Source: an uncultured Paenibacillus sp.
Lineage (GTDB): Bacteria; Bacillota; Bacilli; Paenibacillales; Paenibacillaceae
Direction: 5' to 3'
NCBI GenBank assembly: GCA_937895345.1
Contig: CALAWP010000041.1
Span: 1-64,000, forward strand
DNA: 64,000 nucleotides
Part shown: one piece after another, positions 36,650-44,889 of the stretch
How the letters are laid out: every line of letters begins with the position of its first letter
How positions within the stretch are numbered: position 1 is the first letter of the stretch
Made by a program: the position numbers and the translations under genes
The notes under the pieces: model-generated
Database searches by the model: none
What the model was told of the DNA's origin: nothing
What the model saw: only the letters and a program-made list of their open reading frames with translations

Positions 36650-36883
36650 GGCGTGAATAGAGACACTCAGTTTTTTTGAAGTTGTAACGAGAAAAGTAAC
36701 GAACATGAGCAAGCTTATTCGCCTCAAAATAGACGATTTGAAATTGTGACGAACTCCAGTGAGCTTAATTGCGCCAAAATGGCTGACTATAGCCCAAGAT
36801 CGGAGAAATAGTGCTGCTGCGGTTCGTTGCATTTTCAAAGCAGCGATTTTGGCGTAAATAGTGACGTTAAGGTTCGTTAAAGC
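36643..36883. repeat. Cluster of degenerate intergenic repeats
   Basis: A unit starting RTRACGAAC and ending GCSYCAAAAT occurs on the + strand at 36696-36730 and 36746-36780 (50 bases apart) and inverted at 36845-36883 (ATTTTGGCGTAAATAGTGACG). A fourth, truncated inverted copy begins in the terminator at 36643. Copies share about 70% of positions. The 36580-37019 gap has no supportable gene. Confidence 0.65.
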
Positions 36884-37019
36884 TGAGCACGTTTATCGTG
36901 TAGCGGTATCGATAAGGAGTTGAGACGATGGTTAATAGCCGATTAATGTTCGATGGCATGATAGGCCAAACTTTCAAAAGCCGCTGCTTGCGGCCATGGC
37001 GCCATAACAGGAACGGACG

Positions 37020-37595
37020 TCAGCCGGCCGAAGGCATTTTCGGTTTGTATTTCGCATCAATGGCTTCCCGGATTTCATCGGCTGACTTGCCCTGCTTGCT
37101 TAAGGCGATCACTTCCTCCATTTCCTTCTTGCACAGTCCGCAGGTCGTACTGTGATCGGTCCAGGTGACGGCGCCGTCGTCCGCGGGATGCTCCGCCCAA
37201 TAACAGCGCAGGAGCGAGTCGTGAGGATCGTCCGTTTCGGTGCCTTCCATGCAGCCGCAATAACAGGAGATGCCGCTCATAATATGCGCATGGGCGGAAA
37301 CTTGTCCGTACAGCTCTTTCGTCAAGCTCGTATGCTCGTTCAGAAAGCTCGGCAATTGATCCGCCGCCGCCGTCGTTTCCCACAATTCGGAGCCGTGCAG
37401 ATGCGCGCCGCCGCCGTCATCCGCCAAAGAGCAGGCGGCGAGCAGCGTGACGAACGCAAAGCCGAACAGCAGGGCATAAAAAATCGACTTGACCGTCCCT
37501 TCGCCGCCGTTGCCTGCCGGGGAGGCGGCGGAGGAGAGGGATGCATCGGATGAAAGGCTGCGGGAGTCGTCCGGCATCAAGCGGTCTTCCGTCAT
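37020..37595 (-). CDS. PCYCGC-motif lipoprotein-like protein
   Basis: A 191-residue protein of family PF13798, with the signature ISCYCGCMEG near residue 110 and a second cysteine pair, TTCGLCKKEME. After a 35-residue polar N-terminus there is a hydrophobic segment ending in LLAAC, which fits either a membrane anchor or a lipobox. Its start ATG overlaps the stop of the upstream thioredoxin-like gene (ATGA), supporting this start and translational coupling. Cysteine pairs and the partner suggest metal or redox chemistry at the membrane; none has been shown to my knowledge. Confidence 0.85.
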   Translation of the reverse strand: MTEDRLMPDDSRSLSSDASLSSAASPAGNGGEGTVKSIFYALLFGFAFVTLLAACSLADDGGGAHLHGSELWETTAAADQLPSFLNEHTSLTKELYGQVSAHAHIMSGISCYCGCMEGTETDDPHDSLLRCYWAEHPADDGAVTWTDHSTTCGLCKKEMEEVIALSKQGKSADEIREAIDAKYKPKMPSAG

Positions 37596-38113
37596 TGCGC
37601 ATCAGCTCCCGCGTGCGTCGTCAGAAACGTGCGGTAGTCTTCGATGGTGTTGCCTTCCGTCGTCCCCTCCGCCTGAATGCCGCCTTCCAAGCGCGCCGCT
37701 TCGACGCCGTCCTTGAAGTACAGCAGCGTAGGGGTATAATTGATATTGTATTGCCGCAAACCGGACTCAAACTCTTTCAGGTTGAACATCGGCAGATCGA
37801 TGCCCAGCTCCTGGGCAAGCGGCACGAGATGAGGCGTCGTATCCTTGCAGTAAGGGCATGTGGACGAATACATATAGACGAAGAAGTCTTCCTTGTTTTT
37901 GATTTTGTCCTCCAGCGCATCCGGCAGTATAATATTTTGGTAAAGCGGGTCGTCCAGTTGGGCGCGGGTGGCCGGATTCAAGTCGGAACTGGGCATGCCG
38001 TACAGAGGGTTGTCCTTTTCCAAATTGCCGAGCACGAAGATGGAGCCGAACAGAATGGCAACGATCCCGAGGTAAACATAGATCATTTTCGATTTGGATT
38101 TTTTCTTTTTCAT
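37592..38113 (-). CDS. Membrane-anchored thioredoxin-like protein
   Basis: A 173-residue protein with a lysine-rich start, one membrane segment (IYVYLGIVAILFGSIFVLG) and an outside thioredoxin fold with the active site STCPYCKD. The cis-Pro is in NYTPTLLYF. CPYC is the glutaredoxin/DsbA-like kind of active site. It is the first gene of a two-gene unit with the PCYCGC protein, which it overlaps by four bases, so it probably keeps that protein's cysteines in the right state. Confidence 0.85.
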   Translation of the reverse strand: MKKKKSKSKMIYVYLGIVAILFGSIFVLGNLEKDNPLYGMPSSDLNPATRAQLDDPLYQNIILPDALEDKIKNKEDFFVYMYSSTCPYCKDTTPHLVPLAQELGIDLPMFNLKEFESGLRQYNINYTPTLLYFKDGVEAARLEGGIQAEGTTEGNTIEDYRTFLTTHAGADAQ

Positions 38114-38238
38114 AATGGATAAATAACCTCCGAATTGGAATAATGATTGCCGTTCTCGCTTGTTTTTTATTATACACTATAATAACGTAAGGTTGTAAAT
38201 GAGCAGCAGGTACCCATATTTGGCAGGAGGATTCGTTT

Positions 38239-39849
38239 ATGGACAGCGGTTTGCCCGCGATTTTCCTTGAAAAAATGGAAAAGCTTCTCGGCGGGGAATT
38301 TGACGATTTTATGGCATCTTACCGCCAGTCCCGCGCGTACGGCTTAAGAGTCAACCCGCTTAAGCTGACGGTCGGCGAGTGGCTGGACATAAGCCCGATG
38401 AGGGACAGGGTGAGGCCGATTCCTTGGACGAAGGACGGCTTTTATTACGAGGAGGAGGATCGCCCGGGCAGACATCCTCATTATAACGCGGGGTTGTATT
38501 ACATTCAGGAGCCCAGCGCGATGTCGCCCGCCGAGCTTCTCGACGTAAAGCCCGGTCATCGGGTGCTTGACCTGTGCGCGGCGCCCGGAGGCAAATCGAC
38601 GCAGTTGGCCGGCAAGCTGCAAGGGCGGGGCGTGCTGGTGACCAACGACAACGCGTTCGAGCGGACGAAGGCGCTGGCCAAAAACATCGAGCTGGCCGGC
38701 GTGCGGAACGCCGTGATTATGAACGAAGAACCCGCGGCGCTGGCCGAAGCGTTCGGGGCATGGTTCGACCGGATCTTGGTGGATGCGCCGTGCTCCGGCG
38801 AAGGGATGTTCCGCAAGGACGAATCGATGGCCGCGGAGTGGGAAAAGCATTCCGTCGACCGATGCTCGGCCATGCAGCGCGACATTTTGAGTTACGCGGC
38901 GGAAATGGTTGCGCCCGGAGGGAAGCTGGTGTATTCGACATGCACCTTCAATCCGGAGGAAAACGAGATTCAAATCGCGGAGTTTCTGGCGAAGCGCCCC
39001 GACTTTGCCATTGAGCCGATCCGGCACGAATGGGGATGGAGTGCTGGTCGTCCCGACTGGATCGACGGCGATACCGGGCTGTCCGAGGAGCGGAAAGCGA
39101 GCCTGGCGGGCGCGGCGAGGCTGTGGCCGCACAAGCTGGAAGGTGAGGGCCATTTCGCGGTTGTGCTGAAGCGCGAGGGCGAACCGCGGCCGTTCGGTGA
39201 CGAGGGCAGCGGGGAAGCGGCCGGGTTATCGGATTCGGCTTCGACTGCATCGGGCACGCTGCGGGCTGCGGCGGAGCCGGAAGCGAAGGCCGGCATCCAT
39301 GCGGCCGCAAGCGCCGGATCGAAGCGCCAGGATGCCAGGCCGGGAAGACCGGGCAAACGGGGCGGCGCTTCGGGCGCAAGCAAGGCGGCGGCGGAAACCG
39401 ATCCCGTTGAAGCTTGGCTGGCTTTCGCCGCCGCGCAGCTCAGGCTGTCCCCGCCTTATCCCGGCAAGCCCATCGCGTTTGGCACCCGGGTTTACTTGCA
39501 GCCCGACGACGTTCCTCCGCTCGACGGATTGCGCGTCGTCAGAGCCGGATGGCTGGTAGGCGACGCCAAGAAGGGCGGCCGGTTCGAGCCTTCCCAGCCG
39601 CTCGCCATGGGACTTTCGCGCGGCGAGACGCTTCGCTCTATCAGCTGGCCGGCGGATTCGGATGATGTCGCGCGGTACTTAAGAGGCGAAACGCTGTTTG
39701 TGGACGAAAGCGAGCTGTCCGTAACCGAAGGCGCCGATCCGAAAGGTTACGTGCTCGTCTGCGTGGACGGGTATCCGCTCGGCTGGGGCAAATATGCCGG
39801 TGGCATGCTCAAGAACGAACTGTCTGCAGGCTGGAGGAGATTGTTTTGA
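38239..39849 (+). CDS. 16S rRNA (cytosine-C5) methyltransferase, RsmF/YebU type
   Basis: A 536-residue SAM-dependent methyltransferase. The SAM site is VLDLCAAPGGKSTQL and the two catalytic cysteines are in VDAPCSGEG and STCTFNPEEN, as in m5C RNA methyltransferases. Residues from about 310 to 395 are a low-complexity Ala/Gly/Ser-rich linker absent from the core family, and the final 140 residues are a PUA-like RNA-binding part. The start follows AGGAGG. Its last bases overlap the pseudouridine synthase gene, so both rRNA modifiers are made together. Confidence 0.9.
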   Translation: MDSGLPAIFLEKMEKLLGGEFDDFMASYRQSRAYGLRVNPLKLTVGEWLDISPMRDRVRPIPWTKDGFYYEEEDRPGRHPHYNAGLYYIQEPSAMSPAELLDVKPGHRVLDLCAAPGGKSTQLAGKLQGRGVLVTNDNAFERTKALAKNIELAGVRNAVIMNEEPAALAEAFGAWFDRILVDAPCSGEGMFRKDESMAAEWEKHSVDRCSAMQRDILSYAAEMVAPGGKLVYSTCTFNPEENEIQIAEFLAKRPDFAIEPIRHEWGWSAGRPDWIDGDTGLSEERKASLAGAARLWPHKLEGEGHFAVVLKREGEPRPFGDEGSGEAAGLSDSASTASGTLRAAAEPEAKAGIHAAASAGSKRQDARPGRPGKRGGASGASKAAAETDPVEAWLAFAAAQLRLSPPYPGKPIAFGTRVYLQPDDVPPLDGLRVVRAGWLVGDAKKGGRFEPSQPLAMGLSRGETLRSISWPADSDDVARYLRGETLFVDESELSVTEGADPKGYVLVCVDGYPLGWGKYAGGMLKNELSAGWRRLF

Positions 39850-40598
39850 CGGAAAGGCTGAGAATGGACAAGCTGCTGGCCCATATGGGGTACGGAACCC
39901 GCAGCGAAATAAAAAAAGCGGTAAAGGCCGGCAAGGTGGCCGTTAACGGCAAGACGGTCAAGGACAGCGGCCTGATCGTCGATCCGGCGTCCGAGACGGT
40001 GACCTACGAAGGGGAGATGGTCGTCTACCGCAGCGAAGTTTATTTGATGCTGAATAAACCTCAAGGCGTCATTTCGGCGACGGAAGACGGGCGGGAACGC
40101 ACGGTTCTTGACTTGCTGAAGCCGGAGGACCGGCTGCTGAAGCCTTTTCCCGTCGGGCGTCTCGACAAGGATACCGTCGGCTTGCTGCTGCTGACGAACG
40201 ACGGCGCGCTGGCGCACGAGCTGCTGTCGCCCCGCAAGCATGTGGACAAGACGTACGAGGCGCTTGTCCGGGGCCGGGTGGGCGACGCGGACAAGGACGC
40301 ATTTGCTAGAGGGGTCGAGCTTGACGACGGGTATGTGACGCTGCCGGCGGAGCTGAACATCTTGGCTTGCGACGAAGCTGCGGATGAGGTGCGGACGCGG
40401 ATTCGGCTGACGATCCGGGAAGGGAAGTTTCATCAGGTTAAGCGCATGTTCGAGGCGGTCGGCAAAAAAGTGCTGACGCTGAAGCGGGTTTCGATGGGAC
40501 CGCTCGCGCTCGATCCGGAGCTGGGCGAAGGAGAATACCGCGAATTGACAGAAGAAGAAATCGGCAGGCTTCGCGCGCATCGAGGCGCAGCAAGATAA
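39846..40598 (+). CDS. 16S rRNA pseudouridine synthase, RsuA/RluB family
   Basis: A 250-residue enzyme. Residues 1-60 are an S4 RNA-binding domain (MDKLLAHMGYGTRSEIKKAV) and the catalytic domain has GRLDKDTVGLLLLTNDG with the active-site Asp, then KTYEALV and EGKFHQVKRMF. Size and motifs place it with RsuA rather than RluB. It starts at TTG eight bases after GGAGGAG, four bases inside the preceding methyltransferase gene. Confidence 0.92.
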   Translation: MTERLRMDKLLAHMGYGTRSEIKKAVKAGKVAVNGKTVKDSGLIVDPASETVTYEGEMVVYRSEVYLMLNKPQGVISATEDGRERTVLDLLKPEDRLLKPFPVGRLDKDTVGLLLLTNDGALAHELLSPRKHVDKTYEALVRGRVGDADKDAFARGVELDDGYVTLPAELNILACDEAADEVRTRIRLTIREGKFHQVKRMFEAVGKKVLTLKRVSMGPLALDPELGEGEYRELTEEEIGRLRAHRGAAR

Positions 40599-40656
40599 CG
40601 CATTCGGTACATTACGGTTCGCTAACGAATGCGGGAACAGGAGAGGAGAGCGCGAT

Positions 40657-41457
40657 ATGAAGCTTCAATACGATTTGATTGCTTTGGATGTGGACGGAAC
40701 GCTGTTGACGGACGGCCATCAGCTGCTGCCGGAGGTCAAGGAAGCGGTGCGCGAGGCGGCCGAAGGCGGGGCGGAAATTGTCCTGTGTACGGGGCGCGGT
40801 CCGCTTGGCGCGCTGCCCGTGCTGGAATCGCTGGAATTGCAAGGAACGATGATCGTGCATAACGGGGCGGCTGCCGTCCGCTCCGAAGACCGGGGCGTGC
40901 TGTTTCAATACGAGATGGATCCGGAGCCGCTGCTCGCTTTTGTTCAATATTCGAGGGAGCACGGCATTCATTTCGACTTGAATACCGCCTTCGAAATGCT
41001 GCTCGAAAGCATGTCGGAGGAAGCGCGCAGTATGTATGCCCATCACGGGGTTGAACCGGTTGTGAAATCGTTCGGCGGCAAGCTGCCGGAGGGACTGGTC
41101 AAAATGTCGGTATTCGGGACGATGGAGACGATCGACCGCGTGCAGGCGGATTGGGAGGCTTGGCCGTCTCGACTGGCGATTATCCGCAGCGGCGATTTGT
41201 TTATCGACGTGCAGCATCCCGAATCGAGCAAGGGCAACGCGCTGCGCCGGCTGGCGGAGAAGCGCGGCATCGACCGCTCCCGCATTCTGGCGGTCGGCAA
41301 TTATTACAACGACGTTACGATGCTGCAATATGCGGGCTTTGGCATTGCGATGAGCAATTCGCCCGATCCGGTGAAGAAGGAAGCAAATGCCGTATCGGAA
41401 CATAGCAACAATGAGGGCGGCGTCGCCGAGGCGCTGCGCCGTTATGGTTGGAGATAG
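40657..41457 (+). CDS. Cof-type HAD phosphatase
   Basis: A 266-residue HAD-superfamily hydrolase, cap type IIB. Motif I is ALDVDGTLLTD with the nucleophile Asp, motif II is LCTGRG, and motifs III/IV are KGNALRRLAE and AVGNYYNDVTML. Such enzymes dephosphorylate sugar phosphates, FMN or other small phosphates; the substrate cannot be told. AGGAGAG precedes the ATG. It lies downstream of the rRNA-modifying pair by 60 bases. Confidence 0.9.
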   Translation: MKLQYDLIALDVDGTLLTDGHQLLPEVKEAVREAAEGGAEIVLCTGRGPLGALPVLESLELQGTMIVHNGAAAVRSEDRGVLFQYEMDPEPLLAFVQYSREHGIHFDLNTAFEMLLESMSEEARSMYAHHGVEPVVKSFGGKLPEGLVKMSVFGTMETIDRVQADWEAWPSRLAIIRSGDLFIDVQHPESSKGNALRRLAEKRGIDRSRILAVGNYYNDVTMLQYAGFGIAMSNSPDPVKKEANAVSEHSNNEGGVAEALRRYGWR

Positions 41458-41487
41458 CCGTGCCAGAAGCGTCGGCCAACAAGATAA

Positions 41488-41511
41488 CCGCCAGAGCTAG
41501 CGCTCTGGCGG
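41488..41511. terminator. Hairpin terminator between convergent genes
   Basis: CCGCCAGAGC and GCTCTGGCGG form a ten-base perfect stem with a four-base loop. It lies between the HAD gene and the minus-strand YjcZ-like gene. T residues are denser on the minus-strand side. Confidence 0.65.
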
Positions 41512-41539
41512 ACGGGTTGCGGCGTAAATCGGTTATTGT

Positions 41540-41635
41540 TTAATACAGAAACGTTCTCGTTACTATAACAAGAAGGATAAACAACACAAGGATTACGCCA
41601 GCTGTCGAGTAGTAGCCTCCATGCACTCCGGACAT
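41540..41635 (-). CDS. YjcZ-family sporulation peptide
   Basis: A 31-residue peptide: a short Gly/Tyr head (MSGVHGGYYS) and one membrane segment (TAGVILVLFILLVIVTRTF). This is the layout of the YjcZ/sporulation family, small membrane proteins made in spore-formers. TTAGGAGG lies seven bases upstream of the ATG. It is short enough to escape most gene finders. Transcribed with the minus strand, after the large helicase. Confidence 0.78.
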   Translation of the reverse strand: MSGVHGGYYSTAGVILVLFILLVIVTRTFLY

Positions 41636-41808
41636 GCCCAAACCTCCTAAACCAATATTTTCCGAAGGAGCAGGGTCCGCTGACAAGCGTACCTTCCAAC
41701 ATTCGGCATATGACAGGATATGCAATTCGTCCCATTCGGTATGGACATCTGTCACGGTTGGCTCGGAAATGGGCGCATCCGAATGCGGAAGAAGGAGAGG
41801 GCCGGGGA

Positions 41809-43422
41809 TTATCTGCCTCGGCTCTTCGAGCGGTTGCCGGAGGCGTTTCGACCTCCGGAACGTCCTCCACCGGAACGTCCCCCGGAACGTCCCCCGGAGC
41901 GGCCGCCGCCCGCAGATTTGCCGCTGCCTGAAGGTCCGCCCCCGGTACGTCCTTTGCCGCTGCGGGGGCCGCCCGCGTTCCCTTGGTCATGCTTGCGGCC
42001 CGGCTGCCGTCCTGTCCGGCCATGGGCAGGACGGTCTTCTGGCGCCCTTGCGGCGAAGCTTTCGGCTTCCCACGGATTGCCGCTTTCAGAGACAGCGGCT
42101 CCCTTGCCGCGCCCGGACCGCTCCTGCGGCCCTCGATTGCTGCGGCTGCTGCCGGCGTTTCCGCCGCCGGAGCGCCCGGATCGTCCGGAAGGGCCGGATG
42201 GGCCGCGTCCAAATCCGGCGCGTTCCGAACGGTTGCGCTGCCCGTCCCGGCTGCCGGCGTCCCGACCGCTCGTTTTTTTGGCGCCGCCTACTTCGGAGAG
42301 CGCACCTTCGCGGTCGATCGCGAAGACGCGTATCCGCTGGCCGATGCCCCGCTCAATCGCCGCGACCGCCTGGCGGTCGGCAGGAGAGGCGAGCGTAACG
42401 GCCATGCCGGATTCGCCCGCCCTGCCGGTCCGTCCGATGCGGTGAATGTACAACTCGGCGTCTTGCGGCACATCGTAGTTGTACACATGCGTCACGCCCT
42501 CGACATCGAGGCCTCGCGCGGCGACGTCGGTCGCGACAAGCACTTGCAGCCGCGCGGCGCGGAATCGCTTCATCACTTGCTCCCTCTTGGCCTGGGTCAA
42601 GTCTCCGTGAAGCTCATCCGATTCGATGCCGGCTTCCTGAAGGGCGTCGTTCAGCTTTTTGGCGCGAATTTTCGTGCGGCAGAAAATGACGGCCAAGTAC
42701 GGCCGATGGCGTTCGAGCAAATGGATGAGCGCGCGCTGCCGGCCCCTGTCGGTCGTTTCGACGACCCATTGCTCGATCGCGTCGAGCGTCACCCGTTCGC
42801 TGCGAATCGTCACGTCGGCCGGATCGTTCATATAGTTGGCCGCCAGCCTCCGAACCGCATCCGGCATCGTCGCCGAAAACAGCATCGTTTGGCGGGAGGA
42901 CGGCGTTTGGGCTATAATATGTTCGACCTCGGGGAGAAAGCCCATATGAAGCATTTGATCGGCTTCGTCCAGCACCAGCATATCGAGCTGGCCCAGCCGG
43001 ACATTGCCGCGGCTCAAATGGTCGATCAGCCGGCCGGGGGTTGCGACGATGACATGCGGCGCGCGCTTCAGCTTGCGCACCTGCGCTTCGACGTCCTGAC
43101 CGCCGTAAGCGGCCAGCACGTTGGTTCCGACGGCCGGCGCCAGCTTGCCGAGCTCGTTCGTAATTTGCAGCGCAAGCTCCCGCGTTGGGGTGAGAATGAG
43201 CGCTTGCACCTGATCTTTGTCGGTCCGGATGCGCTGCAAGATCGGCAGAGCAAACGCCAGCGTCTTGCCCGTGCCGGTTTGGGCCTGGGCGATCGTATCT
43301 CCGGACCGAAGCAGCAGCGGTATCGCTTCGCGCTGTACCGGCGTGGGCTCCGAAATGCCGTTCCGGGCCAGCGCTTCGCACAACTCTTGATTTAATCCAA
43401 GCTTGGAAAATGCGGTAGACAT
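41809..43422 (-). CDS. DEAD-box RNA helicase with long Gly/Arg-rich tail
   Basis: About 537 residues. The core has Q motif (EPTPVQREAI), AQTGTGKT, PTRELA, TPGR, DEAD, SAT, ARGLDVEGV and HRIGRTGRAG. From about residue 385 the tail is disordered and Arg/Gly/Ser-rich with SGGR repeats at the end, likely to bind RNA. It is a second DEAD-box helicase in the window, more divergent from CshA and closest to the RhlE-like group. ATG 43422 is preferred because GAGG lies seven bases upstream. Confidence 0.9.
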   Translation of the reverse strand: MSTAFSKLGLNQELCEALARNGISEPTPVQREAIPLLLRSGDTIAQAQTGTGKTLAFALPILQRIRTDKDQVQALILTPTRELALQITNELGKLAPAVGTNVLAAYGGQDVEAQVRKLKRAPHVIVATPGRLIDHLSRGNVRLGQLDMLVLDEADQMLHMGFLPEVEHIIAQTPSSRQTMLFSATMPDAVRRLAANYMNDPADVTIRSERVTLDAIEQWVVETTDRGRQRALIHLLERHRPYLAVIFCRTKIRAKKLNDALQEAGIESDELHGDLTQAKREQVMKRFRAARLQVLVATDVAARGLDVEGVTHVYNYDVPQDAELYIHRIGRTGRAGESGMAVTLASPADRQAVAAIERGIGQRIRVFAIDREGALSEVGGAKKTSGRDAGSRDGQRNRSERAGFGRGPSGPSGRSGRSGGGNAGSSRSNRGPQERSGRGKGAAVSESGNPWEAESFAARAPEDRPAHGRTGRQPGRKHDQGNAGGPRSGKGRTGGGPSGSGKSAGGGRSGGRSGGRSGGGRSGGRNASGNRSKSRGR

Positions 43423-43507
43423 GGATGTTCCTCTTTTCGTCATGATGGGTATGGAGAATAGTATAGCAGTTGTTGGGTGTCATCACCAGAAAGGATAATC
43501 GAATACG

Positions 43508-43726
43508 ATGGAAGGCAATCAACGGGAACGGATCAAGCCGGGGCAAACGGTGCAAATCGTGCTGAAGGCGGATCAGCGGACGGGCAAGCTGACCCAAGGC
43601 GTCGTGCGGGATATCTTGACCAAGTCTCCCCAACATCCGCACGGCATCAAGGTGAGGCTGACGGACGGGCAAGTCGGCAGGGTGAAACGCATAATGACGG
43701 ATGGCGGGGCCGACCGGCAGCCATAA
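43508..43726 (+). CDS. ywbE: YwbE family protein (DUF2196)
   Basis: A 72-residue protein matching the YwbE family along its whole length: IKPGQTVQIVLKADQRTGKL, then HPHGIKVRLTDGQVGRVK. It is likely a small beta-barrel, possibly nucleic-acid binding, with no proven role. AAAGGA lies upstream but 12 bases away. It begins a run of four + strand genes and is divergent from the helicase. Confidence 0.9.
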   Translation: MEGNQRERIKPGQTVQIVLKADQRTGKLTQGVVRDILTKSPQHPHGIKVRLTDGQVGRVKRIMTDGGADRQP

Positions 43727-43746
43727 ACGGTAAAGGAGGCGGCAGC

Positions 43747-44058
43747 GTGGCTTTCGGCATCACGCGAATAGAATTGAAGGCATGGCAGGCGGCCGTGGCC
43801 AAAGGGGAAATTGCGTTTTTGACCCATTATTGGCTCGATCCCCGCTTTCCGGACGCGAAAACCGTCACGAAAGTCGGCTGCGCCGACCTGGACAAGCTGG
43901 CGGCGTGGTGCAGGGCGAACGGATTGCCGCCGAACCATATTCATGCGCGCTCGGAATATCCGCACTTCGATCTGCTGGGGCGCAAGCAAGCCGAAGTTTT
44001 GGCGAAGGAAGGGCTGTTCGAGCAGATGGAACGCTTTCGCATCCCATGGCGAGAGTGA
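43747..44058 (+). CDS. Conserved hypothetical protein, YneQ-like
   Basis: A 103-residue soluble protein starting at GTG with GGAGG seven bases before it. The conserved stretches are FLTHYWLDPRFPDAKTVTKV and HFDLLGRKQ; to my memory these match the Bacillus YneQ group, for which no function is known. There are no cysteine pairs or membrane segments. It follows ywbE by 20 bases in an evident operon. Confidence 0.8.
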   Translation: MAFGITRIELKAWQAAVAKGEIAFLTHYWLDPRFPDAKTVTKVGCADLDKLAAWCRANGLPPNHIHARSEYPHFDLLGRKQAEVLAKEGLFEQMERFRIPWRE

Positions 44059-44105
44059 CCCTTATGCCGCGGCTGCCGTTATTTAAGATGGACGGGGGAA
44101 AAGTC

Positions 44106-44852
44106 ATGAACATGAAACGGATGCTCCGGCTGGAGGAAATCAGCTTGAACGGATGGCCTGCCCTGCAGACCGTTCTGTACGACGGCTGGCTGCTCCGCTT
44201 TGCGGACGGGTATACGAAACGGTCAAACTCGATCAGTCCGATCTACGGAAGCAATTTGGAGCTTGACGGCAAAATTGCTTATTGCGAACAGCAATACCGG
44301 GAGAAAGGGTATCCCGTCGTCTTCAAATTAACGCAACTCGCCCAGCCCGGCCGATTGGACGACCGGCTGGCGGAGCTGGGTTACCGGATCGTCGATCCGA
44401 CGTGGTGCAAAACCGCTTCGCTTGAAGGGCTGCGAGAGCCCGCGCATCGGGAAGCGATTCTGGAGCCGGAGCCGTCCGGCTTTTGGCTCGAGTGCGTCAC
44501 GGCCATGAACGGCTTGATGAAGGCCCAGCGGGATACGACCCGAAAGATGATGCAGGAGCAGCCGCTCGACAAATGTTTTGCCGTGCTGCTTCAGGACGGA
44601 AAGCCGGTCGCTTGCGGCGCGGCGGTCAGAGAAGGCGCCTGGGTCGGGTTTTACGATATCGTAACGGACCCATCAAGCCGAAACAAAGGCTACGGCGAGC
44701 AATTGATGCTTCATTTGCTTCAGTGGGGGAAGCGGCGCGGAGCGACGGACGCTTATCTGCTTGTCGTGCAAGCCAATGCGGCGGCCAACCGGTTGTACGA
44801 CAAGCTCGGCTTCCGGACGGAATATGAATATTGGTACCGCGTCAAAGCATAA
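44106..44852 (+). CDS. GNAT-family N-acetyltransferase
   Basis: A 248-residue acetyltransferase. The first 110 residues are a divergent domain (WPALQTVLYDGWLLRFADGY) found in a group of Bacillales GNATs. The acetyl-CoA fold is in the C-terminal half: VGFYDIVTDPSSRNKGYGEQ (motif A, ending in the pyrophosphate loop) and LVVQANAAANRLYDKLGFR. The start follows GGGGG at eight bases. The substrate is unknown. Confidence 0.88.
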   Translation: MNMKRMLRLEEISLNGWPALQTVLYDGWLLRFADGYTKRSNSISPIYGSNLELDGKIAYCEQQYREKGYPVVFKLTQLAQPGRLDDRLAELGYRIVDPTWCKTASLEGLREPAHREAILEPEPSGFWLECVTAMNGLMKAQRDTTRKMMQEQPLDKCFAVLLQDGKPVACGAAVREGAWVGFYDIVTDPSSRNKGYGEQLMLHLLQWGKRRGATDAYLLVVQANAAANRLYDKLGFRTEYEYWYRVKA

Positions 44853-44889
44853 AGCGCCCGCTAAGATGAAAGGTGGATTATAGTCGAAA

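Noticed and set aside
36928..37155. 75-residue + strand frame with a good-looking ribosome site (AAGGAG)
   Set aside because: Its second half runs antisense through the well-supported PCYCGC gene and the first half matches nothing; the site could belong to a lost gene but coding is not supported.
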